In this document: piece by piece, positions 23,195 to 30,590 of the stretch
Numbering within the stretch: position 1 is the first letter of the stretch
Layout: every line of letters begins with the position of its first letter
Assembly: GCA_019113645.1 (NCBI GenBank)
Contig: DXGZ01000104.1
Coordinates: 1 to 38,888 of the forward strand
Length of the DNA stretch: 38,888 bases
Origin: Candidatus Mediterraneibacter vanvlietii
GTDB lineage: Bacteria > Bacillota > Clostridia > Lachnospirales > Lachnospiraceae
Direction of reading: 5' to 3'
Position numbers and translations under genes: made by a program
The notes under the pieces: model-generated
The model's input: only the letters and a program-made list of their open reading frames with translations
The model's database searches: none
Told to the model about the DNA's origin: nothing

Positions 23195-24587
23195 AGAAAA
23201 ACAGAAAAACAAAGGGTTCCGTATGCCCCATGTTTTTATCATATTACTTGTAATCATGCTGTTTGTTGTTCTTCTGTCTTATCTGATTCCCAGCGGATCC
23301 TATGAGCGGATCACGGACAGCGCCGGGATTACGGTGATTGATCCGGACACATTCAGCTATGTGGAAAACGAGACTCCGATTACGTTTATGGATTATTTTG
23401 AGGCAATCTATACCGGATTTGTCAACGGCGCGACGATTATGGGCACGCTGTTTATCAGTTCAGGCGTAATCTATCTGCTGGAAGTCAGCGGCGCGTTTGG
23501 CGCCGGAATCGGCATGATTCTGAAGAAGACAAAAGGAAGAGAATTTTCAGTTGTCTGTATCTTCTATACAATCTTTGTTATCTTTGGCGTACTTGGCTAC
23601 GGCGAGGCTGCGTATCCGTTCTATCCGCTGGCGGTCACGATCGGTTTCGCGCTCGGGTATGACCGTATGGTCGGGACTGCCCTGGCGATTGTGGGAAGTA
23701 CGGTTGGTTTCACATCCGGACTGATGAATACATTCACGACCGGTGTGGCGCAGCAGATCGTGGGACTTCCCCTGTTTTCCGGAATCGGATTCCGTGCGGT
23801 CGGTCTGGTTGTGTTCTATATTATCGGACTGATCGGGCTCTATACCTACTGCCGCAAGATCAAGAGAGATCCGAGACTCAGCCTGATGAGCGAAGAGTAT
23901 ATGAATCAGAAACAGGAGAAACACACTGACGGGATGGAAGAGATGAACATCCGGCGTGCACTTGGACTTCTGGTATTCCTTGGAATCATCATTGTCCAGG
24001 GATTCGGCTGCATCAAACTCGGATGGTCATTCCCGCAGATAGCGGCTATCTACGTGATTATGGGAATCCTCCTTGCGATCATCTTCCGGTTCGGACCGAG
24101 CGAGGCGTGCCAGCTTTTCTGTCAGGGGGCGGTCCGCGTATTCGCAGCCGCTTTTGCAGTCGGACTTGCACAGTCAGTGGTCGTACTCATGAATCAGGCA
24201 TGCATCATGGATACAATTGTTCACGCCATGTCAACGCTGCTGGAGAACAAGAGCGCAGTTCTCGCACTGCTGATCATATTTGTCTTTGTGACATTGTTTA
24301 ACTTCCTCGTTGTATCGGGAAGCGGAAAAGCGGTTATCGTCATGCCGATCCTCCAGCCTCTGGGAGAGATCCTTCATATTAATCAGCAGGTTCTCGTGCT
24401 TACATATCAGTACGGCGACGGCATAACAAACAGTTTCTGGCCGGGAAGCTCTCTGGTTCAGCTGTCCATGTGCGGCGTGGATTACGGCTCATGGATCAGA
24501 TTCTGCTGGAAGATATATCTCTCGTTTATCGCGAGCGCGTTTGTGCTGGTGGTGATAGCTTACGGAATCGGGTATGGACCTTTCTAA
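23187..24587 (+). CDS. YfcC/ArcD-like transporter (C4-dicarboxylate/basic amino acid class)
   Basis: A 466-residue integral membrane protein with about twelve hydrophobic helices. The pattern (LLSYLIPSGSYER near the first helix, GVLGYGEAAYPFYPL near 140, GFTSGLMNTFTTGVAQ near 185, and a C-terminal FNFLVVSGSGKAVIVMPILQPL and GDGITNSFWPGS) is that of the YfcC family. These are predicted antiporters for amino acids or their derivatives. GTG 23187 overlaps the M20 stop by eight bases and has AGGAG ten bases upstream; ATG 23223 is an alternative. It forms an operon with the M20 amidohydrolase, so the cargo is probably the acyl amino acid or its product. Confidence 0.82.
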   Translation: MNKEKQKNKGFRMPHVFIILLVIMLFVVLLSYLIPSGSYERITDSAGITVIDPDTFSYVENETPITFMDYFEAIYTGFVNGATIMGTLFISSGVIYLLEVSGAFGAGIGMILKKTKGREFSVVCIFYTIFVIFGVLGYGEAAYPFYPLAVTIGFALGYDRMVGTALAIVGSTVGFTSGLMNTFTTGVAQQIVGLPLFSGIGFRAVGLVVFYIIGLIGLYTYCRKIKRDPRLSLMSEEYMNQKQEKHTDGMEEMNIRRALGLLVFLGIIIVQGFGCIKLGWSFPQIAAIYVIMGILLAIIFRFGPSEACQLFCQGAVRVFAAAFAVGLAQSVVVLMNQACIMDTIVHAMSTLLENKSAVLALLIIFVFVTLFNFLVVSGSGKAVIVMPILQPLGEILHINQQVLVLTYQYGDGITNSFWPGSSLVQLSMCGVDYGSWIRFCWKIYLSFIASAFVLVVIAYGIGYGPF

Positions 24588-24665
24588 AGAGGAGAAATTT
24601 GAGTTTGTGGAATAGAAAACTTAGACAGAATAAGTCCGAAATCCGCAGGAGATAATTTTTGAAAA

Positions 24666-24730
24666 CGTATTCTGCGGGAAGGGGATACCGGATTCGGTTC
24701 CGCTCCGGCATCCCCTTCCCTTTGAATACG
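24666..24730. terminator. Strong compound terminator between yfcC-like and rubrerythrin genes
   Basis: GGGAAGGGGAT at 24676 pairs with ATCCCCTTCCC ending at 24720, with an inner CCGGA/TCCGG stem, and an outer CGTATTC (24666) pairs with GAATACG (24724-24730). It serves the convergent operons on both sides. Confidence 0.8.
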
Positions 24731-24803
24731 GATCTTCAGTCTCTATTCCGCAGTTCTCGGACTGTCCTTCAAATTCAAAGCGTCAGACAAATTCAGATTC
24801 GAT

Positions 24804-25340
24804 TTAGTAATTCTCAGCCTTTCTCTCAAAGTAAGCCTTCGGATGAGCGCATACCGGGCAAACTTCCGGAGCTTCATCTCCCTCGTAGATGTATCCGCAG
24901 TTTCCGCATTTCCATCCGAGAGGTGCCTCATCTTTGAATGTTTTGCCTTCGCGGTAGTGATCCAGAAGTCTCTGATAACGTTTTTCGTGAGCAGCCTCGA
25001 CTTTGGCAACGCCGCGGAATTTTGCAGCCAGCTCCGGGAATCCCTCTGCATCGGCTTCCTCAGCCATTCTTTTGTACATATCTGTCCATTCATAGTTCTC
25101 GCCTGCTGCAGCGTCTGCAAGGTTCTCCTCTACGTTTCCGATGCCGTGGAATTCTTTAAACCACATCTTTGCGTGTTCTTTCTCCTGGTTGGCAGTTTCC
25201 TCAAAGATATTAGCCATCTGTACAAATCCGGCTTTTCTCGCTGCGGAAGCGTAATAAGTATATTTATTGCGCGCCTGAGACTCTCCTGAAAAAGCATCCA
25301 TTAAATTCTGTTCTGTTTTTGTTCCTGCATATTTAGACAT
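24804..25340 (-). CDS. rbr: Rubrerythrin
   Basis: A 178-residue diiron NADH-linked peroxidase that removes hydrogen peroxide in the cytoplasm of anaerobes. The N-terminal four-helix bundle carries the ferritin-like ligands in [21 protein letters not shown] and [10 protein letters not shown]. The C-terminal rubredoxin domain holds both Cys pairs (CGNC and CPVC). AGGAGG is eight bases before ATG 25340; an upstream in-frame ATG at 25376 lacks an SD. It is the last of three leftward genes after perR and reverse rubrerythrin, separated from the latter by two hairpins, one of which lies in the stretch that any rbr transcript must cross. Confidence 0.95.
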   Translation of the reverse strand: MSKYAGTKTEQNLMDAFSGESQARNKYTYYASAARKAGFVQMANIFEETANQEKEHAKMWFKEFHGIGNVEENLADAAAGENYEWTDMYKRMAEEADAEGFPELAAKFRGVAKVEAAHEKRYQRLLDHYREGKTFKDEAPLGWKCGNCGYIYEGDEAPEVCPVCAHPKAYFERKAENY

Positions 25341-25392
25341 AACTTGTTCCTCCTGTAGTGTATGATTTTCCCGCACGCAGAATGCGGATATA

Positions 25393-25438
25393 AAAAGGCT
25401 GCCCCGGTGATTTATGAAATTATGAGGAACAGCCTTTT
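25393..25438 (-). terminator. Hairpin upstream of rbr, possible attenuator
   Basis: On the minus strand AAAAGGCTG pairs with CAGCCTTTT and extends by four G-C or G-U pairs, followed by TTTAT. The ~50 bases between it and rbr hold no obvious promoter, so rbr mRNA probably reads through this structure. Confidence 0.6.
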
Positions 25439-25467
25439 GGTTTCACATTTTATGTTGTAGATTCATC

Positions 25468-25510
25468 TGCAAATATAAACAGTCGGTTCCCGCTGTGGAG
25501 AACCGAACTG
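25468..25510 (-). terminator. Terminator after reverse rubrerythrin
   Basis: On the minus strand CAGTTCGGTTC pairs with GGAACCGACTG (one bulge) and is followed by TTTATATTT. The T-run is broken, so termination may be partial. Confidence 0.5.
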
Positions 25511-25530
25511 CTATGTGGTCATGGCCGGAA

Positions 25531-26073
25531 TTAACCGAAGTATCTCTTCAGAAGACCAGCGAATGCTTTTCCGTGACGAGCCTCGTCTCTTGCCATTTCA
25601 TGTACTGTGTCATGAATAGCGTCAAGGTTAGCAGCTTTCGCACGTTTTGCAAGATCGAATTTACCAGCTGTAGCGCCGTTCTCAGCCTCTACACGCATCT
25701 CAAGGTTTTTCTTTGTGCTGTCTGTTACAACTTCACCAAGAAGCTCTGCGAATTTAGCAGCGTGCTCAGCTTCCTCGTAAGCAGCTTTCTCCCAGTAAAG
25801 ACCGATTTCCGGATATCCTTCTCTGTGAGCAACTCTTGCCATAGCAAGGTACATACCAACCTCAGAGCACTCTCCCTCGAAGTTAGCTCTTAAATCTGCA
25901 AGGATATCTTCGCTTACGCCCTGAGCAACACCAACAACGTGCTCAGCAGCCCATGTCATATCACCTGACTGCTCTTTGAATTTCTCAGCCGGAGCGTGGC
26001 AAACCGGACATTCAGCCGGAGCAGCATCTCCTTCATAAACGTAGCCACATACTGTACATACAAATTTTTTCAT
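25531..26073 (-). CDS. Reverse rubrerythrin
   Basis: A 180-residue protein in which the rubredoxin domain comes first ([10 protein letters not shown] and CPVC within residues 1-30) and the diiron four-helix domain follows. The ligand helices are in [48 protein letters not shown] and [14 protein letters not shown]. This inverted order is that of clostridial reverse rubrerythrins, known to reduce both peroxide and oxygen. The SD is AAGGAG ten bases before ATG. It is preceded by perR on the same strand with a 29-base gap, so PerR-controlled co-transcription is likely. Induction under oxidative stress is inferred. Confidence 0.93.
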   Translation of the reverse strand: MKKFVCTVCGYVYEGDAAPAECPVCHAPAEKFKEQSGDMTWAAEHVVGVAQGVSEDILADLRANFEGECSEVGMYLAMARVAHREGYPEIGLYWEKAAYEEAEHAAKFAELLGEVVTDSTKKNLEMRVEAENGATAGKFDLAKRAKAANLDAIHDTVHEMARDEARHGKAFAGLLKRYFG

Positions 26074-26102
26074 AGTTCTGTTCTCCTTTTCTTTATATAT
26101 AG

Positions 26103-26498
26103 TTATGACTTTTTAATGCAGTCACTGCATTCACCATAAAAAAGTGTAGAACTGGATTCGATGATTCCGTCGAAGTTCTCAGCAGCAAGCCGGTTTACTT
26201 CTTCGATGCTTTTCATGTCAAGATCCAGATCCAGTAATCGTCCGCATTTTCTGCACAGGAAATGATTATGCGGTTCAAGCCTTCCATCAAATCTGTCTCC
26301 ACCGTCCGGGGTGGAGATCTTTACAGCTTCGCCGATGTCTGTCAAAAGGTTGAGATTCCGGTATACAGTTCCGAGACTGATGTTTGGAAAATCCTTCTTG
26401 ACATGCATGTAAACCATGTCAGCTGTCGGATGTTCTTGGGTTGTCATCAGGTAATGTTTGATGGATTCTCGTTGTCTACTGTACTTCAAAGTCGCCAA
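26103..26498 (-). CDS. perR: Fur-family peroxide repressor (PerR-like)
   Basis: A 131-residue metal-dependent repressor. The winged helix ([36 protein letters not shown]) is followed by [18 protein letters not shown] with the regulatory-metal His/Asp ligands. CRKC and CSDC form the structural zinc site. PerR is preferred over Fur because the partners are two rubrerythrins. The start is set as TTG 26498 (MATLKYS) because AAAGGGGG lies seven bases before it; ATG 26516 has no SD in front. The promoter carries a candidate self-operator. PerR/Fur ambiguity cannot be resolved by motif alone. Confidence 0.85.
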   Translation of the reverse strand: MATLKYSRQRESIKHYLMTTQEHPTADMVYMHVKKDFPNISLGTVYRNLNLLTDIGEAVKISTPDGGDRFDGRLEPHNHFLCRKCGRLLDLDLDMKSIEEVNRLAAENFDGIIESSSTLFYGECSDCIKKS

Positions 26499-26547
26499 TG
26501 GGAATCCCCCTTTCATATCTAAATGAGAACCGTTGTCAATACAATAA

Positions 26548-26598
26548 TGATAACGATTACTGTAATTAAAATATAATACAATAAATCAGATTTGTCAA
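26548..26598 (-). promoter_or_regulatory. perR promoter with Fur/PerR-type box
   Basis: On the minus strand TTGACA (26598-26593) and TATATT (26575-26570) have a 17-base spacer. Just downstream, at 26548-26562, TGATAACGATTACTG resembles the 7-1-7 Fur/PerR box (TGATAAT-N-ATTATCA) at most positions. Auto-repression is likely. Confidence 0.6.
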
Positions 26599-26801
26599 CT
26601 GATATTTTAAAGAAATAATATTTGAAGAAAATAAATTATAAGTAAAAGTTCTGCAATGAAGATGATGCTTTATTATTAAGGAAGGAATATTTTCGCGGAA
26701 ATATTACAAAATAATTAAGGAAAATAGGAAAATAAGATTATAAAATAGTTATAAATAATATGAAATGTCGATGAATGTCAACGGAAACCCGGCGAAATCA
26801 G
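26599..26801. other. AT-rich intergenic stretch, nothing seen
   Basis: Between the divergent perR and NlpC/P60 promoters. It is very AT-rich, with many short A and T runs. I found no gene, strong hairpin or repeat. Confidence 0.5.
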
Positions 26802-26830
26802 TTGACACTGCACATTTGCATTGCTATAAT
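26802..26830 (+). promoter_or_regulatory. Promoter of NlpC/P60 gene
   Basis: Consensus TTGACA at 26802-26807 and TATAAT at 26825-26830 with a 17-base spacer. The expected 5' UTR is ~75 bases. Confidence 0.8.
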
Positions 26831-26911
26831 ATTAGCGTAACAAATTTAACAAATGTGTAACATTTAGAACTTCCTACAAAAGATAAAGCGATAATATCAA
26901 GGAGGTTTTAT

Positions 26912-28054
26912 ATGGAGAAAACACACATAAGCCAAAAAGTGGTCTTTTCTGCTCTGGCAGGAATGATCATAATCCCGGGGAGTGCGCTTCGCGTTTCGGC
27001 GGCAGAGGAGGCAAAGGAGCAGCCGTTCGTGCAGACAGCAGGGATTGAATCGGTACTGGATCAATGTTACGAGACAGAAGTGAAAGATAATATTAATCTC
27101 TATCTGGTACCAACAGAAGAGGGAGAGTATTTGAATATGGCATTTTCTGATACGGGTGATTATACCTATATCAGAAGTGCGCCGGATGAGAACAGCGACT
27201 GGGTCGGTAAGCTTTATCAGGATTCCGCAGCCCAGGTGCTGGAATATCTGGATGGCTGGACGAAGATAAAATCCGGCTCGGTGGAAGGATATGTTCCGGC
27301 TGAAGCGCTGCTGACCGGCGAGGACGCGCAGCAGCATTCGGCAGAATACGAAAAGAATACTGTGACTGTTGAAGCGGACGTCCTTAACGTCAGAAGCGGT
27401 CAGGGAACAGACAATGAGATCCTGACCCAGATCGAGCAGGGCGGCAGCTACGAGATGACAGGTGAAGCTGTGGACGGCTGGTACCCGGTCAGAGTGGGAG
27501 AGATCGAAGGCTGGGTGTCCGGAGAATACGTTACACCGGAAACTTCTTATTCCTATGGGGAGACAAAGGCAGAAGAAGAGGAACGGATTGCGGCGGAAAC
27601 AGCAGAGGCAGCGGAACAGCAGTCAGCAGTGCAGGGAACAGCGGACCAGCCGGCAGCGGGAGACGCGGTTTCCCAGGGCGGAGCGGTCAGCACATCGGGC
27701 AGCAGTACTGCGGTAACCGGACAGGCAGTGATCGATTATGCCTGTCAGTTCATAGGAAATCCATACGTCTGGGGCGGTACGAGCCTGACAGAAGGAGCTG
27801 ACTGTTCCGGCTTCGTTCAATCGGTATATGCACATTTCGGGATCAGCCTTCCGAGAACAACATATGATATGGTGAATTCCGGGTATGCTGTAAGCTACGA
27901 AGAAGCCCAGCCGGGAGATTTGATTCTCTATGACGGACATGTGGGTCTGTACATGGGAGACGGAACAATCGTCAACGCAATGAACGAGGCGGACGGAATC
28001 GGAATCTGCAGTGCAACCTATACCAATATCATAGCTGTAAGGCGGGTGCTCTGA
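26912..28054 (+). CDS. Secreted SH3-NlpC/P60 peptidoglycan hydrolase
   Basis: A 380-residue exported cell-wall endopeptidase. The N-terminus has a signal peptide (to VSA, ~31). Two bacterial SH3 domains follow (about 65-130, with YIRSAPDENSDWVGKL, and 148-210, with VLNVRSGQGTDNEIL), then a Ser/Ala/Gly/Gln-rich linker and the NlpC/P60 domain from ~270. Its catalytic Cys is C298 in GADCSGF and the His is H343 in GHVGLYMG, with Asn in IVNAMN as the third polar residue. Such enzymes cut D-Glu-diaminopimelate links. AAGGAGG lies ahead of ATG. It is monocistronic, with a consensus promoter and its own terminator. Confidence 0.92.
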   Translation: MEKTHISQKVVFSALAGMIIIPGSALRVSAAEEAKEQPFVQTAGIESVLDQCYETEVKDNINLYLVPTEEGEYLNMAFSDTGDYTYIRSAPDENSDWVGKLYQDSAAQVLEYLDGWTKIKSGSVEGYVPAEALLTGEDAQQHSAEYEKNTVTVEADVLNVRSGQGTDNEILTQIEQGGSYEMTGEAVDGWYPVRVGEIEGWVSGEYVTPETSYSYGETKAEEEERIAAETAEAAEQQSAVQGTADQPAAGDAVSQGGAVSTSGSSTAVTGQAVIDYACQFIGNPYVWGGTSLTEGADCSGFVQSVYAHFGISLPRTTYDMVNSGYAVSYEEAQPGDLILYDGHVGLYMGDGTIVNAMNEADGIGICSATYTNIIAVRRVL

Positions 28055-28081
28055 TCCTGACGAGCAGAAAATGAACAGAGT

Positions 28082-28124
28082 GGGAACACTGTATTTGGAC
28101 CAGATACAGAGGTTCCCTTTTTTT
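28082..28124 (+). terminator. Terminator of NlpC/P60 gene
   Basis: GGGAAC..CTGTAT at 28082 pairs with ATACAG..GTTCCC ending at 28117, followed by seven Ts. Confidence 0.85.
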
Positions 28125-28215
28125 CGACAGGAAAGAATATTGAAATGAGCAAAATGCACAAAAATGTTCATATTTGTAAAAAACCGTCGAAAATGAAAAT
28201 CAGAAAGTTTTCAAC

Positions 28216-28287
28216 TTATCCACATTGAAATCAATGAAAAACGTGGAAAAAGTAAGAGTTTCCACAGAGTTATCCACATTATCCACA
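28216..28287 (+). other. Cluster of perfect DnaA boxes
   Basis: The consensus TTATCCACA occurs at 28216-28224, 28270-28278 and 28279-28287, the last two directly abutting in the same direction. Near-matches (TTTCCAC at 28259-28265 and its inverted partner GTGGAAA at 28243-28249) lie between, forming a 7-bp inverted repeat. AT-rich DNA follows. No dnaA, dnaN or rpmH is in the window, so this could be a DnaA titration or reactivation site, or a regulated promoter region. Confidence 0.75.
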
Positions 28288-28494
28288 CAAAAACATATGT
28301 TTTTGGTGAATTACTCGAGACAGAAAAAAGAACGAACGTTTTGGTGAGTTGTTATGAAAATGTAAAATTGTCGAAAAAAATCGGCTTGATTATTGACTTT
28401 TGAGTATTCAAAAAAGCAGAAAATTATGAGTGCAGAATTCTGAAAATTCAGATAAGACGGGGGAGAAAGCATCTGTATAAAATAGAAAACACGG

Positions 28495-28523
28495 TTGATA
28501 ATTTAATTTACAGGGATTATAAT
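28495..28523 (+). promoter_or_regulatory. Promoter of DUF1858 gene
   Basis: TTGATA at 28495-28500 and TATAAT at 28518-28523 with a 17-base spacer. Confidence 0.7.
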
Positions 28524-28571
28524 AGAATCCACTGAAACATTTATATTTTTATAAGTCAGGAGGAAATAGAA

Positions 28572-28778
28572 ATGGCACAGATTTCTAAAGATACAAAAAT
28601 CGGAGAACTTCTCAACATCTTTCCGGGATGCGCACCGATCCTGATGGAGATTGGAATGCACTGCCTGGGATGCCCGGCTTCCCAGATGGAGACACTTGAG
28701 GAGGCGGCTATGGTTCACGGAATCGACAGCGCGCTTCTGGTTGAGAAGATCAACGCAGCTATGGCAGCAGCAGAGTAA
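28572..28778 (+). CDS. DUF1858 redox-disulfide protein
   Basis: A 68-residue protein matching the DUF1858 group, sometimes called the hybrid-cluster-protein-associated redox disulfide domain. The motif is seen as [22 protein letters not shown], in which C-x-x-C (CLGC) is the likely redox pair; a further Cys precedes it. It has no signal peptide and is probably cytoplasmic. AGGAGG lies ahead of ATG 28572. The gene is transcribed alone between its own promoter and a strong bidirectional terminator. Its electron partner is not adjacent here. Confidence 0.85.
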   Translation: MAQISKDTKIGELLNIFPGCAPILMEIGMHCLGCPASQMETLEEAAMVHGIDSALLVEKINAAMAAAE

Positions 28779-28799
28779 AGGTTCTGCGAATAAAAATAT

Positions 28800-28849
28800 C
28801 AGGAATAATAAAAAAGTCCCGATTCAACCGGGACTTTTTATTATTCCTG
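28800..28849. terminator. Bidirectional terminator, DUF1858 gene and mecA
   Basis: A 21-bp stem runs from 28800 to 28849 with a 7-base loop and one extra A. The core is AAAAGTCCCG/CGGGACTTTT and the ends carry A and T tracts. Confidence 0.88.
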
Positions 28850-28861
28850 ATTCATAGAGAA

Positions 28862-29578
28862 TCAAAGTGCGGATAATTTTTGTACCGCATTCGCTGATAC
28901 GATAATTTCACAATGCTCTTCCAGAAAAGCGAGAACAGTGGAGTCTGATTTTTCCGGAGAACCATACTCAGAAAGCATGTTGCAGATTTTGTTAAATTCA
29001 GCGGAAGTGTGTGCAGATGGCGCAAGTGCCAGTATAAACATAGAGTTTCCGCTGTCCTTATATAATGTGTTGGCACCGCTGTATATCGGAGCAATCAGCC
29101 GGGAAGCACGGATTACTCCGTCCAGGGTCTCAAAGGCAAAGAGTCGGATGGAGAAATTGGAGGAAGGGCGTTCCTCTTCCGGTGCTTTTGTGCTGGCGGC
29201 AGCCTCCTTTACTTTATTCAGAAGGTTCAGGAATTCGTCCGCGCCCTGCAGTTTTTCGAGTGTTTCAGCGTTAAGCGGATCCGCATCCCCTGCAGGGGTG
29301 AATTTGGAAAAGCGCGTATCCAGCTCTTCCGGATCTTCAACTTTGGTAATGATAAGAACAATCGAATCAGCTGAAGAGGGAATTGCCTCTATCATCAGAG
29401 GAATGTTCTCTGCCTCAAACCCAAAGTCAAAAGAAGCCTGCTGCATCATATCACGAAATAAAGATTTTGCTTTCTCAGTTCCATAGGCGAGCTCGCTCAG
29501 TTTCAGATGGCGGGCAGCCAAATCAGCATGTGTCAGCGTACAACGAATCTGATTTTCATTGAGTTTCTCAATCTTCAT
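28862..29578 (-). CDS. mecA: Adaptor protein MecA
   Basis: A 238-residue adaptor that delivers substrates to the ClpC/ClpP protease (competence and stress control in Bacillus). The N-terminus MKIEKLNENQIRCTLTHADL matches the MecA substrate-binding domain, and ASFDFGFEAENIPLMIEAIP is the second half of it. An acidic, variable linker (~80-130) leads to the C-terminal ClpC-binding domain with FETLDGVIRASRLI and SAEFNKICNMLSEYG. Length fits the family. It is monocistronic and leftward. clpC is outside the window. Confidence 0.9.
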   Translation of the reverse strand: MKIEKLNENQIRCTLTHADLAARHLKLSELAYGTEKAKSLFRDMMQQASFDFGFEAENIPLMIEAIPSSADSIVLIITKVEDPEELDTRFSKFTPAGDADPLNAETLEKLQGADEFLNLLNKVKEAAASTKAPEEERPSSNFSIRLFAFETLDGVIRASRLIAPIYSGANTLYKDSGNSMFILALAPSAHTSAEFNKICNMLSEYGSPEKSDSTVLAFLEEHCEIIVSANAVQKLSAL

Positions 29579-30024
29579 ATAATCACATCCTTATACTATA
29601 TAAGATAATATGCACTTCAAATGGATTTAGATACATATTCTCAAGATTAGTATAAACAAAAAATAATAGGATGTAAAGATAAACAAAAACAGTTTTCTTA
29701 TAAGGTATTCACAGTGAATTGTCCGATGTGTGGAAAAATGCCGGGAAAAGGAGGATAATGCTGCGGTATAAAGGGAAAGTTTTCCCACACCCGGTCTGCG
29801 CTGTATGGGAAAAGTGCTGTCTGCCGTTATTTAATCAGGGAAATATATGGCGGAAAATACCGTTTCTACTGCATGGGCAGAGTTATCAACAAATCCCGCC
29901 CGGTTATGAACAAAAAACACATTGAAAACTGCCCGGACGGGGCAATATAATTGCACTTACAAAAGACGGTGTCCCCTGATAAGTAAATTCGATAAGAAAG
30001 GAGGAACGAGATTTCATTTCTGTT
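29579..30024. other. Intergenic region with one candidate promoter
   Basis: This AT-rich stretch follows mecA in the opposite direction. TTGAAA (29922-29927) and TATAAT (29946-29951), 18 bases apart, form a candidate promoter whose spacer contains a short hairpin TGCCC-ggacg-GGGCA. No convincing gene: an open frame at 29719-29925 has no SD and an atypical composition. Confidence 0.4.
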
Positions 30025-30159
30025 ATTTGCGGATCTTAAGCCAGAGATCCTGGCAGAATCACTAAGGAACAGATCGATAAAATCGCTGCGGATTCTGCTG
30101 TCTTTTGTCCCGTCACAGGTCCGATAAGTATGTCACGAATGCTTCCATATGGGAAATGA
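30025..30159 (+). pseudogene. Possible decayed or unstarted small gene
   Basis: In one frame, ARDPGRITKEQIDKIAADS.. continues through FCPVTG to a stop whose TGA overlaps the next gene's ATG. The reading looks protein-like, but the codon just before it is TAA and no ATG/GTG/TTG with an SD is in place, although AAAGGAGG occurs at ~30000. It may be a gene broken by a stop, or not coding at all. Confidence 0.3.
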
Positions 30160-30467
30160 GGACGGTGTCTGTTATTTATCATAATCCGCAGGGTGGTGAG
30201 TATACATCAGAAAGGAGTATACATCAGATGAAAATGGATGAAACGGCATATAAGGATTTGTTTGCGGAACTGGAGAGATATGAAAGGAAAGGAATCGATA
30301 TATCGCTGGATGGCTGTCATGCCAGTCCGCTCCAGATAGTGACGGCTTATATGACCAGGGAGGAGGGCACTTATATGCGTGATTATGTCATGGGATGTGA
30401 AGGAAACATAGAAGCGCTCAGATTTACCGATATCAATAATTACGACCGGGCAGAGATTACCCCTTAG
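30156..30467 (+). CDS. Small unrecognised protein
   Basis: A 103-residue open frame that I do not recognise. The C-terminal half reads like a folded domain (MDETAYKDLFAELERYERKGIDIS, then TYMRDYVMG). The ATG at 30156 forms an ATGA overlap with the frame before it. The ATG at 30228 has a better SD (AAAGGAG, ten bases away) and would give 79 residues. A 14-bp direct repeat (GAGTATACATCAGA at 30198-30211 and 30215-30228) lies across the second start. There is no signal peptide or membrane helix. It is preceded by the candidate promoter near 29922 and followed by the GH18 gene's own promoter region. Coding status is likely, start uncertain. Confidence 0.5.
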   Translation: MRTVSVIYHNPQGGEYTSERSIHQMKMDETAYKDLFAELERYERKGIDISLDGCHASPLQIVTAYMTREEGTYMRDYVMGCEGNIEALRFTDINNYDRAEITP

Positions 30468-30562
30468 ACTGCCGGACAAACGAAGACATGTCTGTGATTC
30501 CCGAGGCTGTTTAAAATCTCCTTAATCAGGCAAATTATTAATGACGGAAAATAAAAATATGT

Positions 30563-30568
30563 TATAAT
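30563..30568 (+). promoter_or_regulatory. Candidate -10 box of GH18 gene
   Basis: TATAAT lies 23 bases before the ATG. No clear -35 is seen at 17 bases, so an alternative or activator-dependent promoter is possible. Confidence 0.35.
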
Positions 30569-30590
30569 AATTCCTGATAGGAGGTGTGGC

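Noticed and set aside
28060-28570. The DnaA-box region as the chromosomal oriC
   Set aside because: No dnaA, dnaN, rpmH or other origin-linked gene nearby in the window; three boxes alone do not prove an origin.
29719-29925. 68-residue frame after mecA
   Set aside because: No convincing SD, Trp/Cys-rich random-looking sequence, and it ends inside the candidate promoter.
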